From Nocardioides luteus (GTDB lineage Bacteria; Actinomycetota; Actinomycetes; Propionibacteriales; Nocardioidaceae), in contig NZ_JADOVJ010000001.1 in NCBI RefSeq assembly GCF_015752315.1, positions 5,014,501 to 5,078,500 of the forward strand: DNA of 64,000 bases, written 5' to 3'. Positions within the stretch are counted from its first letter, which is position 1, and every line of letters begins with the position of its first letter. Below are positions 1 through 13,483 of the stretch, in pieces. The notes under the pieces were generated by a model that saw only the letters and a list, made by a program, of their open reading frames with translations, was not told the DNA's origin and made no database searches. The position numbers and the translations under genes are program-made.

Positions 1-196
1 GGCGCGGAGATTCACGCCGCAGAAACGGCTACGAAACCAGCCGCGCGCCATTCTGGAGCATCACACAAAGGCCACATCCGCACCGACCCCATCTTCGGAT
101 GATCGGCGGGTGCCGCTCGGGGCCCCGAGAGACCAGGCTGTGGGGTAAGTCACAGCTCACCTGCCCACCGAGGGCGCCCCCGAGAAAGGTGTGAGG

Positions 197-2148
197 ATGA
201 ACGCGAGAGCAGTCCTGAGGTCGATACGGCCCCAGAAGAAGGACGGTGGCCGCCCCATTCACCCCGTCGACGAGGTGCTCCCGGCGGGCAAGCTCGCCGT
301 CTACGGCCTCCAGCACGTGCTCGCGTTCTACGCCGGGGCGGTGATCGTCCCGATCCTGCTCGCCAACTCGATCGGGTTGAGTCAGCAGGAGCTGATCCAC
401 CTGATCAACGCCGACCTGTTCACCTGCGGCATCGCCTCGATCATCCAGTCGGTCGGCTTCTGGAAGGTCGGCGTACGTCTCCCGCTGCTGCAGGGCGTCA
501 CCTTCACCGCCGTCTCGCCCATGATCGCGATCGGGATGGCGGCCGGCGGTGGCACCGACGGCCTGCTGGTCATCTACGGTGCGGTGATCGTCGCCGGTCT
601 GGCGACCTTCTTCATCGCCCCCTACTTCAGCCGGCTGATCCGGTTCTTCCCGCCGGTCGTGACCGGCTCGGTGATCACCATCATCGGCATCGCGCTGCTG
701 CCGGTCGCTGCCGCGGACGCGACCGGCGGCGCCGGCCCGACCTCGGACCCCACGAGCGGCCGCAACCTGGCGTACGCCTTGGGCACCCTGGCCCTGATCG
801 TGGTCATCCAGCGCGTCTTCAAGGGCTTCATGGCCACCGTCGCCGTGCTCGTCGGTCTCGTCGTCGGCACCCTCGTCGCGTGGGCTCTCGGGGACGCCCA
901 CTTCGACGCGGTCGCCGGCTCCGACTGGGTCGGCGTCACCACGCCGTTCCACTTCGGCTGGCCACAGTTCTCCGCCGCCGCGATCGTGTCCATGATCGTG
1001 GTCATGCTGATCACCGCCGTCGAAACCACCGGTGACGTCTTTGCCACCGGCGAGATCGTGGAGAAGCGGATCGGCCGCACCGACATCGCCCGGGCCCTGC
1101 GCGCCGACGGCCTGGCCACCACGATCGGCGGCGTCTTCAACTCCTTCCCCTACACGTGCTTCGCCGAGAACGTCGGCCTCGTCCGGCTGACCCGGGTCAA
1201 GAGCCGCTGGGTCGTCGCCGCGGCCGGCCTGATCATGGTGCTGATCGGGCTGCTGCCGAAGGTCGGCGCGATCGTCGCCGGTATCCCCCACCCGGTCCTG
1301 GGCGGCGCCGCCCTGGCGATGTTCGCCACCGTCGCGGTCGTCGGCTTCCAGACCCTCAGCAAGGTCGACTTCCACGACCACCGCAACGTGGTGATCGTGG
1401 CGACCAGCGTCGGCCTGGCCATGTACGTCACCGCGCAGCCCGAGGTCGCCCAGGCCGTCCCGGGGTGGGCCGAGATCATCTTCGGCAGCGGCATCACCCT
1501 CGGCAGCCTCACCGCGATCCTGCTCAACATCCTGTTCCACCACGTCGGCCCGGACTACGGCCCCGCCGTCGCCGGTCAGCCGGGTGAGGGCGTCCGGCTC
1601 GACCAGGTCAACCAGATGGGACGTACGGAGTTCGTGGAGACGTTCGACGGTCTCTTCCAGGGACCGCGGTGGATGGTGGAGCGGGCCTGGGAGCAGCGGC
1701 CGTTCACCGACACCCACGCGCTGCGCCGCGCCTTCCAGGACGCCCTCTTCAGCGGCTCGGCCGAGGAGCAGCGCGAGCTGATCGAGGCCTACCCCGAGCT
1801 CGGTTCGAAGCTGGTCTCGGAGGGGATGGTCGGTGAGGAGTCGCTGCGCGACCAGTCCTCGAGGGGCCTGACCCACCTGGCCGAACCGGACCAGGAGGCG
1901 CTGACCTCCCTCACCGAGGCCTACCACGAGCGGTTCGGCTTCCCGCTGGTCATCTCCGTACGCGACTCCGACTCGCTCGACCGGATCCTCGCCGAGGGCC
2001 GCGAGCGGCTCGGCAACTGCGAACGCCAGGAGCACGCCGCCGCGCTGATCGAGATCGCCAAGATCGCCGGCCACCGCTTCGACGACTTCCTGCGCGATGC
2101 CAACCCCATCCACAGCGCCCGCACCCGCAACCCGATCCGGAGTCAACG

Positions 2149-2152
<4 letters not shown>
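197..2152 (+). CDS. NCS2 nucleobase:cation symporter fused to a degenerate OHCU decarboxylase-like domain
   Basis: The first ~450 residues are an NCS2 (nucleobase-ascorbate) permease: a QH motif in the first membrane segment (YGLQHVLAFY), the VETTGD segment, and the family signature ENVGLVRLTR. About residues 480-651 are homologous to OHCU decarboxylase (ends IEIAKIAGHRFDDFL), a fusion well beyond the ~450 residues usual for a permease. At the family's two catalytic positions the fused domain has Tyr532 (in YPELG; His in HPxxG) and Asp552 (in RDQ; Glu in REQ). The 20-residue spacing is exactly that of His66/Glu86 in the intact copy at 12879-13388, so activity is doubtful. ATG at 197 is chosen because AAAGG lies too close to the GTG at 191. 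First gene of the xdh cluster; it overlaps xdhA by ATGA. It probably imports a purine or related base; exact substrate unknown. Confidence 0.9.
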
Positions 2153-6011
<3,859 letters not shown>

Positions 6012-6015
6012 CGAC

Positions 6016-6843
<828 letters not shown>

Positions 6844-6851
6844 ACCCCACG

Positions 6852-8153
6852 ATGACGCTCTTCCGAGGAACCTTCCTCGACACCCCCTCCGACCCGTTCT
6901 CCGGCGGCGAGCTCCGCACGGAGCAGGACGGCGCCCTACTGGTTCGCGACGGCGTGATCCGCGCCCGCGGGTCCTTCGCCGACCTCCGCGCCCAGCACCC
7001 CCAGGAGGAGGTCGTCGACCTCTCCGGCGGCTTCGTGCTGCCCGGATTCGTGGACACCCACGTGCACTTCCCGCAGGTACGCGTCATCGGCGGCCTCGGC
7101 ATGCCGCTGCTCGACTGGCTCGACCAGACCGCCCTCCCCGAGGAGGCACGCCTCGCCGACACCGCCTACGCCGCGGGCGTGGCCACCGATTTCGTACGCG
7201 GCCTGGTCGGTGCCGGCACCACCACGGCACTCGTCTTCGGCAGCCACTTCGCGCCCGCCGTCGACACGGTCTTCGCCGAGGCCGCGCGGGTCGGGCTGCG
7301 GATCACCAGCGGCCTCGTGGTCAGCGACCGGCTCATCCGCGAGGACCTGTTCACCGATCCTTCGCGGGCACGGGAGGAGTCGCTCGCGCTCGCGGCCCGC
7401 TGGCACGGCGTCGGCCGGGCCCGCTACGCCGTGACGCCGCGGTTCTCGCTGTCGTGCTCCGAGCCGCTGCTCGAGGCCTGCGGTGACGTGCTGCGTGCGG
7501 TGCCGGGTGCGATGTTGACCTCCCACGTCAACGAGAACACCCGCGAGATCGCGACCGTCGAGGAGCTCTGCGGCTGCGACTACGTGACCTCCTACGACCG
7601 CCACGGCCTGGTCGGCCCCGGCACCGTCCTGGCGCACAACGTGCACCCGACCGACCCCGAGCTCGCCCTGCTGGCCGCCCGCGGGGCCGCCGTCGCGCAC
7701 TGCCCCTCCAGCAACGCCGCCCTCGGCAGCGGCCTCTTCCCGCTCGCCCGCCATCGCGCCCACGGCGTACGCGTCGCCATGGGCTCCGACGTCGGCGCCG
7801 GCACCGGGTTCTCCCTGCTCAAGGAGGGCCTGGGAGCGTACGTCGCCCAGCAGCTCCTCGGCGACGCCGGCCACCCCCTGACCCCCACCCACCTCCTCCA
7901 TCTGGCCACGGTCGCCGGCGCCGAAGCCCTCGGCCTCGGCGCCTCGATCGGCGACTTCTCCGTCGGCCGCCGCTTCGACGCCCAGTGGATCCAGCCCGCC
8001 CCGAGCACGCCTCTCGACGTAGGCCTCGCCCACGCCGCCGACGCCGCCGACGCCCTGGCCAAGATGTTCGCCCTCGGCACCCCCGCCGACGTACGCAGCG
8101 TCTGGATCGACGGCGACCTCGTCAACGCCCCTGACCCCCACCTGGTGGGTTAG
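6852..8153 (+). CDS. guaD: Guanine deaminase
   Basis: Amidohydrolase-superfamily guanine deaminase, converting guanine to xanthine plus ammonia and so feeding the xanthine dehydrogenase encoded upstream. Metal-binding and catalytic motifs are visible: GFVDTHVHFPQ (HxH), TSHVNEN (His), AHNVHP, HCPSSNAALGSG and GSDVGAGTG (Asp). The 433-residue length fits the bacterial enzyme. The ATG at 6852 lies eight bases after the xdhC stop; the frame is open upstream but that part is inside xdhC. Last gene of the plus-strand purine operon. Confidence 0.93.
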   Translation: MTLFRGTFLDTPSDPFSGGELRTEQDGALLVRDGVIRARGSFADLRAQHPQEEVVDLSGGFVLPGFVDTHVHFPQVRVIGGLGMPLLDWLDQTALPEEARLADTAYAAGVATDFVRGLVGAGTTTALVFGSHFAPAVDTVFAEAARVGLRITSGLVVSDRLIREDLFTDPSRAREESLALAARWHGVGRARYAVTPRFSLSCSEPLLEACGDVLRAVPGAMLTSHVNENTREIATVEELCGCDYVTSYDRHGLVGPGTVLAHNVHPTDPELALLAARGAAVAHCPSSNAALGSGLFPLARHRAHGVRVAMGSDVGAGTGFSLLKEGLGAYVAQQLLGDAGHPLTPTHLLHLATVAGAEALGLGASIGDFSVGRRFDAQWIQPAPSTPLDVGLAHAADAADALAKMFALGTPADVRSVWIDGDLVNAPDPHLVG

Positions 8154-8284
8154 CAGGCCGAGGCGTCACGTACGTCGGTCGAGTGGTCGTCGCCCTGCCA
8201 ACTCGGCCGACGCGGGTGACGCCTCGGCAGATCGGAACGACGTATCCTGCCCAGGATCGTCCACGGCTGCGTACCATCTCCAGC

Positions 8285-8782
8285 GTGTCGGAGTTGCTCG
8301 TTGCGATCGTCTCGGCAGTCGTCGGTGCCGCCGTCGGCTCGGGTCTGACGACGCTGACTGCCACCATCCGGTGGCGACGGGTCCAGGTCAGAGCGCATCG
8401 CGCGCGTTGGCTCGACACGGCGGAGAGTCCGATCAGCCCGCCCGCGAGTGCCTTCCTCCCAGTCGACTTTCCGGTCGAAGGTGCGACAGCAGGCACGAAC
8501 CTCCATGTGAAGATCGTCAACCGATCCACTCGAGACGTCGAGGTCACCCACGTCTGGCTCGCGACTGATCCCGTACGGGAGCTCGACCTGTCCCGCTTCG
8601 CGCTGCCGGTGAGGATTCGACCTGACGAGACGCACGAGGTCTGGTTTCCGATCAGCGACCTTCCCGCCGACGCTCAGCTCGAGCGACTGGCGACGGTCCG
8701 GTTGTCGACGGGGAAGACCATCAGGTCTCGGCCCAACGACACGGTGCCGCCATTCGGGTCAGTCGCTCGTGCGCAAGGCTGA
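8285..8782 (+). CDS. Hypothetical membrane-anchored protein
   Basis: I recognise no family. From the GTG at 8285 the protein is 165 residues: a single hydrophobic segment (about residues 4-25, LLVAIVSAVVGAAVGSGL), a basic stretch (RWRRVQVRAHRARW), then a polar domain rich in beta-prone segments (LHVKIVNRST, VTHVWLATD, PVRIRPDETHEVWF). This topology suggests an inner-membrane anchor with a small beta-sandwich-like domain. An in-frame GTG at 8183 would add 34 residues without hydrophobic character; the 8285 start puts the membrane segment at the N terminus. It lies between guaD and an IS30 element, probably a separate unit. Confidence 0.6.
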   Translation: MSELLVAIVSAVVGAAVGSGLTTLTATIRWRRVQVRAHRARWLDTAESPISPPASAFLPVDFPVEGATAGTNLHVKIVNRSTRDVEVTHVWLATDPVRELDLSRFALPVRIRPDETHEVWFPISDLPADAQLERLATVRLSTGKTIRSRPNDTVPPFGSVARAQG

Positions 8783-8793
8783 ACAACCTCAGT

Positions 8794-8853
8794 TCGGCTT
8801 CACTAGACGATGACACCTTGTGAATTGGGTGGACTCAACCGGTCGAAGCAACG
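8794..8853. repeat. Left inverted repeat of the IS30-family element
   Basis: Begins TCGGCTTCACTAGACG and ends ACTCAACCGGTCGAAGCAACG. It matches the reverse complement of 10128-10187 at 55 of 60 positions; the differences are one base at position 11 and a run of four at 8825-8828. Confidence 0.85.
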
Positions 8854-8858
8854 GTTGG

Positions 8859-10106
8859 TCAGGCTGCTGGGTTCAGCAGCTGGGCCAGCCGTTGGGCCGG
8901 CGTCTGTAGGTCAAGGGTAGGGCGTGGGCGTTGGTTGAGGGTGTCGGCGATGCGTTGGAGGTCTTGGGGAGTGTGGCGTGAGAGGTCGCTGCTCTTCTCG
9001 AACCAGTGTCTGAGGAGCCGGTTGGTGTTCTCGTTGGATCCTCGCTGCCAGGGGGAGTGTGGATCGGCGAAGTAGATGGTGGTGCCGAGCTCGACCTGGA
9101 TGTGCTGGTAGCGGGCAAGTTCAAGGCCACGGTCCCAGGTGATCGAGCGTCGTAGGTGATCGGGCAGCGTGCCCATCTCGCGGATCATCGCTTCAGCAAC
9201 GGTCTCGGCGTCGTGGCGACCGGGCAGGTGGAGCAGGATCACGAACCGGGTGGTGCGTTCGACCAAGGTGCCGATCGCTGAGCCGTTCCCGCTCCCGAGG
9301 ATCAAGTCGCCCTCCCAGTGCCCCGGAACGGCTCGGTCAGCGACCTCGGCAGGTCGTTGACTGATCTTGAATGCCTCGGCATAGGCGTTCTTGCTGGGGT
9401 CATGGCTGGAACGGCCACGAGGTTTGCGGGCCTTGCGCCGAGTAGAGAGGCATCGATGTAGATCGGCTCGGAGCTGACCGCGGGTTTGAACATAGAGGGC
9501 CCGGTAGATCGTCTCGTGACTCACCCGTCCCATCCTCGCAGCCGGATCGGCACCGGGGTGATCGGTGCGCAGCACCGCCGCGATCAACCCGGGTGACCAG
9601 CCCTGGTCCATCCAGGTCTCGATCAGCCGAGACAGTCGTGGGTTCGCGGCCAGCTTGAACTCCTTGGGACGCCGGCGGCGCTGGTGGGCTGCCCGATGAG
9701 CCACCTCACCGCGATAGACACCATCGTGGCCGGTGTTGCGGGCGACCTCGCGGCACACCACCGACCTATCCCGCCCGATCACCGCAGCGATCTTGGCCTG
9801 CGACCACCGATCAGCCAGTCCTGCAGCGATCACCGCACGATCCTGGGCGGTCAAACAACGACGCTGACGGCCTGCACGGTCGGTACCGGGGACACTCGGG
9901 TCACTCTGTAGCACTGTGCCCAGCCCACCCCGTAACGCACCCGGCTCAAGTGGAATCGGCACTGGGCAAGCCTGATGCCACCACAGCACCGCGGTCGGTT
10001 TCGCCACGCCGACCACATCAGCAGCCCGCCGTGCCGACATACCCGCACAGATCAGATCCACGACTCGAGAACGACACTCCTGTGAAAAGGGCTTCCCCGT
10101 CGGCAT
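8859..10106 (-). CDS. IS30-family transposase
   Basis: Full-length 415-residue transposase with no frameshift. Two helix-turn-helix regions are visible: an N-terminal one (about residues 8-42, with MSARRAADVVGVAKPT) and the IS30-type one (about 90-125, LTAQDRAVIAAGL followed by SQAKIAAVIGRDRSVV). The integrase core supplies the DDE triad: Asp in HWEGDLILG, Asp in ITWDRG and Glu in GSNENTNRLLR. ATG at 10106 follows AAGGAG at 10115-10120; a GTG directly before it is an alternative. The gene fills the element between the two inverted repeats, so the IS is plausibly still active. Confidence 0.9.
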   Translation of the reverse strand: MPTGKPFSQECRSRVVDLICAGMSARRAADVVGVAKPTAVLWWHQACPVPIPLEPGALRGGLGTVLQSDPSVPGTDRAGRQRRCLTAQDRAVIAAGLADRWSQAKIAAVIGRDRSVVCREVARNTGHDGVYRGEVAHRAAHQRRRRPKEFKLAANPRLSRLIETWMDQGWSPGLIAAVLRTDHPGADPAARMGRVSHETIYRALYVQTRGQLRADLHRCLSTRRKARKPRGRSSHDPSKNAYAEAFKISQRPAEVADRAVPGHWEGDLILGSGNGSAIGTLVERTTRFVILLHLPGRHDAETVAEAMIREMGTLPDHLRRSITWDRGLELARYQHIQVELGTTIYFADPHSPWQRGSNENTNRLLRHWFEKSSDLSRHTPQDLQRIADTLNQRPRPTLDLQTPAQRLAQLLNPAA

Positions 10107-10127
10107 CACAACGCTCCTTCAACTCAG

Positions 10128-10187
10128 CGTTGCTTCGACCGGTTGAGTCCACCTTGCTCACAAGGTGTCATCGTCTGGTGAAGCCGA
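10128..10187. repeat. Right inverted repeat of the IS30-family element
   Basis: Reverse-complement partner of 8794-8853 with 55/60 identity. It begins CGTTGCTTCGACCGGTTGAG, lies just upstream of the transposase start, and ends 12 bases from the stop codon of the neighbouring permease. Confidence 0.85.
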
Positions 10188-10199
10188 CTTCGGTGAGGG

Positions 10200-11612
10200 T
10201 CACGTCCTCTCGATGTCGTCGTCGAGCCGGTCCCCGAAGCCCTCACGAGAGTCCTGCGAAGCCGCGAAGACCGAGGCGCCGGAGCGGTTGCCGACGGTGA
10301 TCTCGTTGAACAGCAGGTTCAGGATGACGGCGACCAGGGCGGTGGCGCTGATGCCGGAGTGCATGACGACCCCGAGCCAGGACGGGAAGGCGTCCCAGAA
10401 GGTCGGGGCGGCGATCGGCAGGATCCCGACGGCGAGGGCCACGGAGACGATCACCATGTTGAGGTTGTCCTCGTAGTCGACCCGGGACAGCGTGCGGATC
10501 CCCGATGCCGCGACGGAGCCGAAGAGCACGATGCCGGCGCCGCCGAGCACGGGGTACGGGATCGCGGCGACGACCGCACCGACGACCGGCAGCAGCCCGA
10601 GCAGCAGCAGGACGAGACCACCGGTCGCGACGACGTACCGACTGCGGATGCCGGTCAGAGCCACCAGACCGACGTTCTGTGCGAACGCGCTGCACGGGAA
10701 CGTTCCGAACAAGGGCGCAACCGTGGTCGCGGCCATGTCGGCGCGGAGTCCGCGAGCGACACGTCGAGCGTCCACGTCGGTCTCCACGATCTCGCCGATC
10801 GCCAGGATGTCGGCGGTCGTCTCGGTCATGATCACCAGGATCACGATCGTCATCGAGACGATCGCACCGACCTCGAAGGTCGGGCTGCCGAAGTGCAGCA
10901 GCGGCGGCAGCGCGACCAGGTCGGCCTTGCCGACCGCCGAGAAGTCGGCGCGACCGGCGACGACGGCGATCAGGGTGCCGATGACCAGCCCGATCAGGAT
11001 CGACAGACGGGAGATCGCGCCCTGGAACACCCGGCTGATCACCAGGATGATGAGGAGCGTCAGACCGGCGTACGCGATGTTCGTCATCGAGCCGTAGTCC
11101 GGAGCGGAGGTGTCGTTGCCCATCGCCCACCGGAACGCCACCGGCATCAGCGAAAGCCCGATGACGGTGATGATCGTGCCGGTGACGACGGCCGGGAAGA
11201 GCCGGACCAGCTGGGCGAAGAACGAGGACAGGACCAGCCCGATCAGGCCGGCGACGATGATCGCGCCGAAGACCGGGCGCAGCCCGTCCTCGCTGGCGAT
11301 GGTGACCATGGTCGAGACGCTGGCGAACGAGATCCCCTGCACGATCGGCAGCCGGCTGCCGAAGGGCCCAAGACCGAGCGTCTGCAGCAGCGTGGCGAGG
11401 CCCGAGACGAAGAGCCCGGCGGTCACCAGGAGCGCCAGGTCCGTGCCCGAGAGGCCCGCGGCACCCCCGACGATGAGCGGCGGCGCGATCACGCCGCCGT
11501 ACATCGTCAGGATGTGCTGCGTGCCGTAGGCGAGGAGCTGGCCCGGTGGATGCCGTTCGTCCTCGGGACGGGTCGATACCGATGCGGTTGCCTGTCTCCT
11601 ACGACCAAGCAT
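10200..11612 (-). CDS. NCS2-family urate/xanthine permease
   Basis: 470-residue polytopic symporter of the nucleobase-ascorbate family. It has the QH motif YGTQHILTMYGG, a TETTADILAIGEI segment in the position of the substrate-binding helix, and the signature QNVGLVALTG. The glutamine at the first signature position is typical of characterised xanthine and urate transporters, unlike the glutamate in the fused permease at 197-2152. It begins nine bases after the uricase stop and is last in the uraD-uraH-uricase-permease operon, so urate uptake is the most likely role (inference). Its 3' end abuts the IS30 element but the protein looks complete. Confidence 0.9.
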   Translation of the reverse strand: MLGRRRQATASVSTRPEDERHPPGQLLAYGTQHILTMYGGVIAPPLIVGGAAGLSGTDLALLVTAGLFVSGLATLLQTLGLGPFGSRLPIVQGISFASVSTMVTIASEDGLRPVFGAIIVAGLIGLVLSSFFAQLVRLFPAVVTGTIITVIGLSLMPVAFRWAMGNDTSAPDYGSMTNIAYAGLTLLIILVISRVFQGAISRLSILIGLVIGTLIAVVAGRADFSAVGKADLVALPPLLHFGSPTFEVGAIVSMTIVILVIMTETTADILAIGEIVETDVDARRVARGLRADMAATTVAPLFGTFPCSAFAQNVGLVALTGIRSRYVVATGGLVLLLLGLLPVVGAVVAAIPYPVLGGAGIVLFGSVAASGIRTLSRVDYEDNLNMVIVSVALAVGILPIAAPTFWDAFPSWLGVVMHSGISATALVAVILNLLFNEITVGNRSGASVFAASQDSREGFGDRLDDDIERT

Positions 11613-11621
11613 GGCCGGGCC

Positions 11622-12542
11622 TCAGCAGAATCCGGGGATGGCGTGCCAGGCGTTGCCGGCGTCAGGAGCCTCGTCGCGTACGACAGAGGCTTCGATCAGG
11701 CCGTAGGGCCGGTCCGCGGCGAAGAAGACCTCGCCGGGGTTGTCCAGGCCGAACGGCGAGAGGTCGGAGAGGAAGTGGTGCTTGTTGGGCGCCGAGAACT
11801 TGATCTCGGCCACGTCGCCGTGCTGCTCGAGCACCGAGGTGCCCATCCCGTTCAGCGTCTGCTGCAGGGCGAGGCTGTGGATCTCCGCGAACCGCTGCAG
11901 GAGCAGGGCCCGGATGGAGTCGTACGACTTGTCCCAGTCGATCTCGCCCGTCGAAATCGGCAGAGTCGAATAGCGCCAGCGGGCGACGAGCGAGGTCGCC
12001 AGGATCCGGTCGGTGGTCTCCTGCAGGGTGGTGTACTCGTCCTTGAGGAAGCCGTGAAACTCCGAGCCGGTCGACTTGAGCACGACCAGGTCCTTGATGC
12101 CGGACACCACGTGGGCGACCCGGTCCGCACCACGCCCGTCCACGTTCACCACCGTCGTCCGTACGCCGCCCCCCGATCGCACGAAGGAGTGGTCGTGACC
12201 CGCCCCGTCGACCTCGATCCGGTCCCAGGCGTACTCGTCGATCTCGACCCGGGCGCCCTCGGCGGCCGGGCAGGCCTCGAGGTAGCGGTCGGCGAGCGCG
12301 AGCGCGAACTCCTCGATCGAGGCGACGCCGATCTTCTTCGCGTAGGCGAAGACGGTGTTCTTCTGGGTGTCGGTGGGCAGCACGTCCTGCTGGTCACCGC
12401 TGGTGTGCGCGTCGTCGAAGCGACCACGCAGGGCGGTGGAGACGTTGAGGTCGCGGATCTGGTGGCGAGGCGTGTCGCGGTAGATGCGTACGACGCGGTT
12501 CTCGGCCTTGCCGTACTGGTTGGGTCCAAGACGAATGGGCAT
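11622..12542 (-). CDS. pucL: Urate oxidase (uricase)
   Basis: Cofactor-free uricase, oxidising urate to 5-hydroxyisourate. 306 residues. The residues of the known catalytic arrangement can be placed: Lys12 (YGKAENRV), Thr57 (DVLPTDTQKNT) and the His of SAPNKHHFL. Other family blocks are SGGGVRTTVV, KSTGSEFHGF, ETTDRILATS and LNGMGTSVLEQHGDV. It starts one base after the HIU-hydrolase stop and precedes the permease by nine bases. Complete; no sign of truncation. Confidence 0.96.
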   Translation of the reverse strand: MPIRLGPNQYGKAENRVVRIYRDTPRHQIRDLNVSTALRGRFDDAHTSGDQQDVLPTDTQKNTVFAYAKKIGVASIEEFALALADRYLEACPAAEGARVEIDEYAWDRIEVDGAGHDHSFVRSGGGVRTTVVNVDGRGADRVAHVVSGIKDLVVLKSTGSEFHGFLKDEYTTLQETTDRILATSLVARWRYSTLPISTGEIDWDKSYDSIRALLLQRFAEIHSLALQQTLNGMGTSVLEQHGDVAEIKFSAPNKHHFLSDLSPFGLDNPGEVFFAADRPYGLIEASVVRDEAPDAGNAWHAIPGFC

Positions 12543-12543
12543 G

Positions 12544-12882
12544 TCAGCTCCCTCGGTAGGTGGAGTAGGCGAACGGGCTCAGCAGAAGTGGCACGTGGTG
12601 GTGCCGCCGATCGGTGACCGCGAAGGTGACGAGGACCTCCGGGTAGAAGCACTCCTGACCGGTCGCCGCGTAGTAGGCGGCGGTGTCGAATCGGAGCTGG
12701 TAGGTGCCGGCGGGGGCCTGATCGGGCCCCAGGTCGGTCACCCGGCCGTCGTCGTCGGTGGTGGCGTCGGCGAGGACGGAGGTCTGTCGGGTGTCGTCCT
12801 CGATCCGGCTGAGCCGGACCGGGACACCGGCGGCCGGACGGCCGAGGGCGGTGTCGAGCACGTGAGTGGTGATGGCACTCAT
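12544..12882 (-). CDS. uraH: 5-hydroxyisourate hydrolase
   Basis: 112-residue transthyretin-like HIU hydrolase acting on the uricase product to give OHCU. It starts with the family motif ITTHVLDTALG (active-site His7) and ends with the diagnostic C-terminal tetrapeptide YRGS. The internal segments FYPEVLVTF and HHHVPLLLSPFAYSTYRGS are typical. The start overlaps the uraD stop (ATGA), and uricase follows after one base, so the three steps from urate to allantoin are coupled in one transcript. Confidence 0.96.
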   Translation of the reverse strand: MSAITTHVLDTALGRPAAGVPVRLSRIEDDTRQTSVLADATTDDDGRVTDLGPDQAPAGTYQLRFDTAAYYAATGQECFYPEVLVTFAVTDRRHHHVPLLLSPFAYSTYRGS

Positions 12883-13388
12883 GCCGAGACCTCCTCGGCG
12901 TCCAGGACCCGCTCGAGTCGCAGCAGCGCGATCTTGCGCAGCTCGTCGGCGACCACGGCCGCCTCCTGGTCGTGATCGTTGCCGAGCCGCTCGCGGAGCG
13001 AGGTCAGGACCTGGTCGGCCGAGAGGCCGGTGGCGCAGATCAGGAAGACCCGGCCGAAGCGCTGCTCGTAGGCCCGGTTGCCCTCGGCGAGGGCCTGCGC
13101 GGTGGCCGGGTCGGTGCCGACCGCGGCCTGCTCGCGCCGCGACCAGGCGGCCTCGGCGTGCTCGCCCTTGGCGCGCTCCCCGATCCGCGGGTGGGCGGCC
13201 AGCGCCTGGTCGACGTCGGCCGCGGTGAACCGCCGGGCCGCCTCGTCGGCAGCCCGGACGACGTCGGCCTCGTCGGCGTAGGGACGCCCGGCCAGGACGG
13301 CGGCGACCCAGCTCGGCGCGTCGCAGCAGGTCTGCAGCGCAGGTCGCACGACGTCTGCCGGTGAGGTGTTGAAGCTCTGGAGATCCAT
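12879..13388 (-). CDS. uraD: OHCU decarboxylase (intact copy)
   Basis: 169-residue 2-oxo-4-hydroxy-4-carboxy-5-ureidoimidazoline decarboxylase, giving S-allantoin. Catalytic His66 is in AAHPRIGE and Glu86 in SRREQAAVG, with the family spacing of 20. NRAYEQRFG and the C-terminal ELRKIALLRLERVL are further family blocks. First gene of the minus-strand urate operon; its promoter region (13389-13483) contains palindromic sites similar to one upstream of the iclR gene. It is paralogous to the C-terminal domain of the permease at 197-2152, which lacks both catalytic residues. Confidence 0.95.
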   Translation of the reverse strand: MDLQSFNTSPADVVRPALQTCCDAPSWVAAVLAGRPYADEADVVRAADEAARRFTAADVDQALAAHPRIGERAKGEHAEAAWSRREQAAVGTDPATAQALAEGNRAYEQRFGRVFLICATGLSADQVLTSLRERLGNDHDQEAAVVADELRKIALLRLERVLDAEEVSA

Positions 13389-13400
13389 GAACCGTTCTCT

Positions 13401-13434
13401 CTCGCTATGCGGAAACTAATTTCCGTACAGCAAC
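13401..13434. promoter_or_regulatory. Candidate IclR-type operators upstream of the urate operon
   Basis: Two adjacent elements overlap around a perfect palindrome CGGAAACTAATTTCCG (13410-13425). On the minus strand, 13401-13415 reads TTTCCGCATAGCGAG; on the plus strand, 13420-13434 reads TTTCCGTACAGCAAC. Both resemble TTTCCGCATTGCGGATA at 16879-16895 between malate synthase and the IclR gene. They lie 13-46 bp upstream of the uraD start, where a repressor would block transcription. The assignment to the IclR protein is inference. Confidence 0.55.
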
Positions 13435-13483
13435 GATTGCATGTGTCTCTCGTCACAGTCAACAGTTTGTTGAAAAGTCTGGG

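Larger units (their letters stand above)
8794..10187. mobile_element. IS30-family insertion sequence with 60-bp terminal inverted repeats
   Basis: About 1.39 kb with one intact transposase gene bounded by near-perfect 60-bp inverted repeats (8794-8853 and 10128-10187; 5 mismatches). It sits between the guanine-deaminase cluster and the convergent urate-permease operon and ends 12 bases past the permease stop, so neither gene is broken. The flanks outside the repeats (CCTCA on the left, TGAGG on the right) are complementary, suggesting insertion into a palindromic, terminator-like target, which is a known IS30 preference. The outermost ~10 bp of the repeats may therefore belong to the target. 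No unambiguous direct duplication is visible. Confidence 0.85.

Noticed and set aside
1..190. Operator for the IclR-type regulator upstream of the permease-xdh operon
   Set aside because: No sequence resembling TTTCCGCATnGCG was found there.
8859..10106. Transposase pseudogene
   Set aside because: The frame is uninterrupted and the DDE residues and both HTH regions are present.
10359..12617. A 752-codon plus-strand frame across the urate permease and uricase genes
   Set aside because: Low-complexity shadow; the minus-strand genes carry all family motifs.
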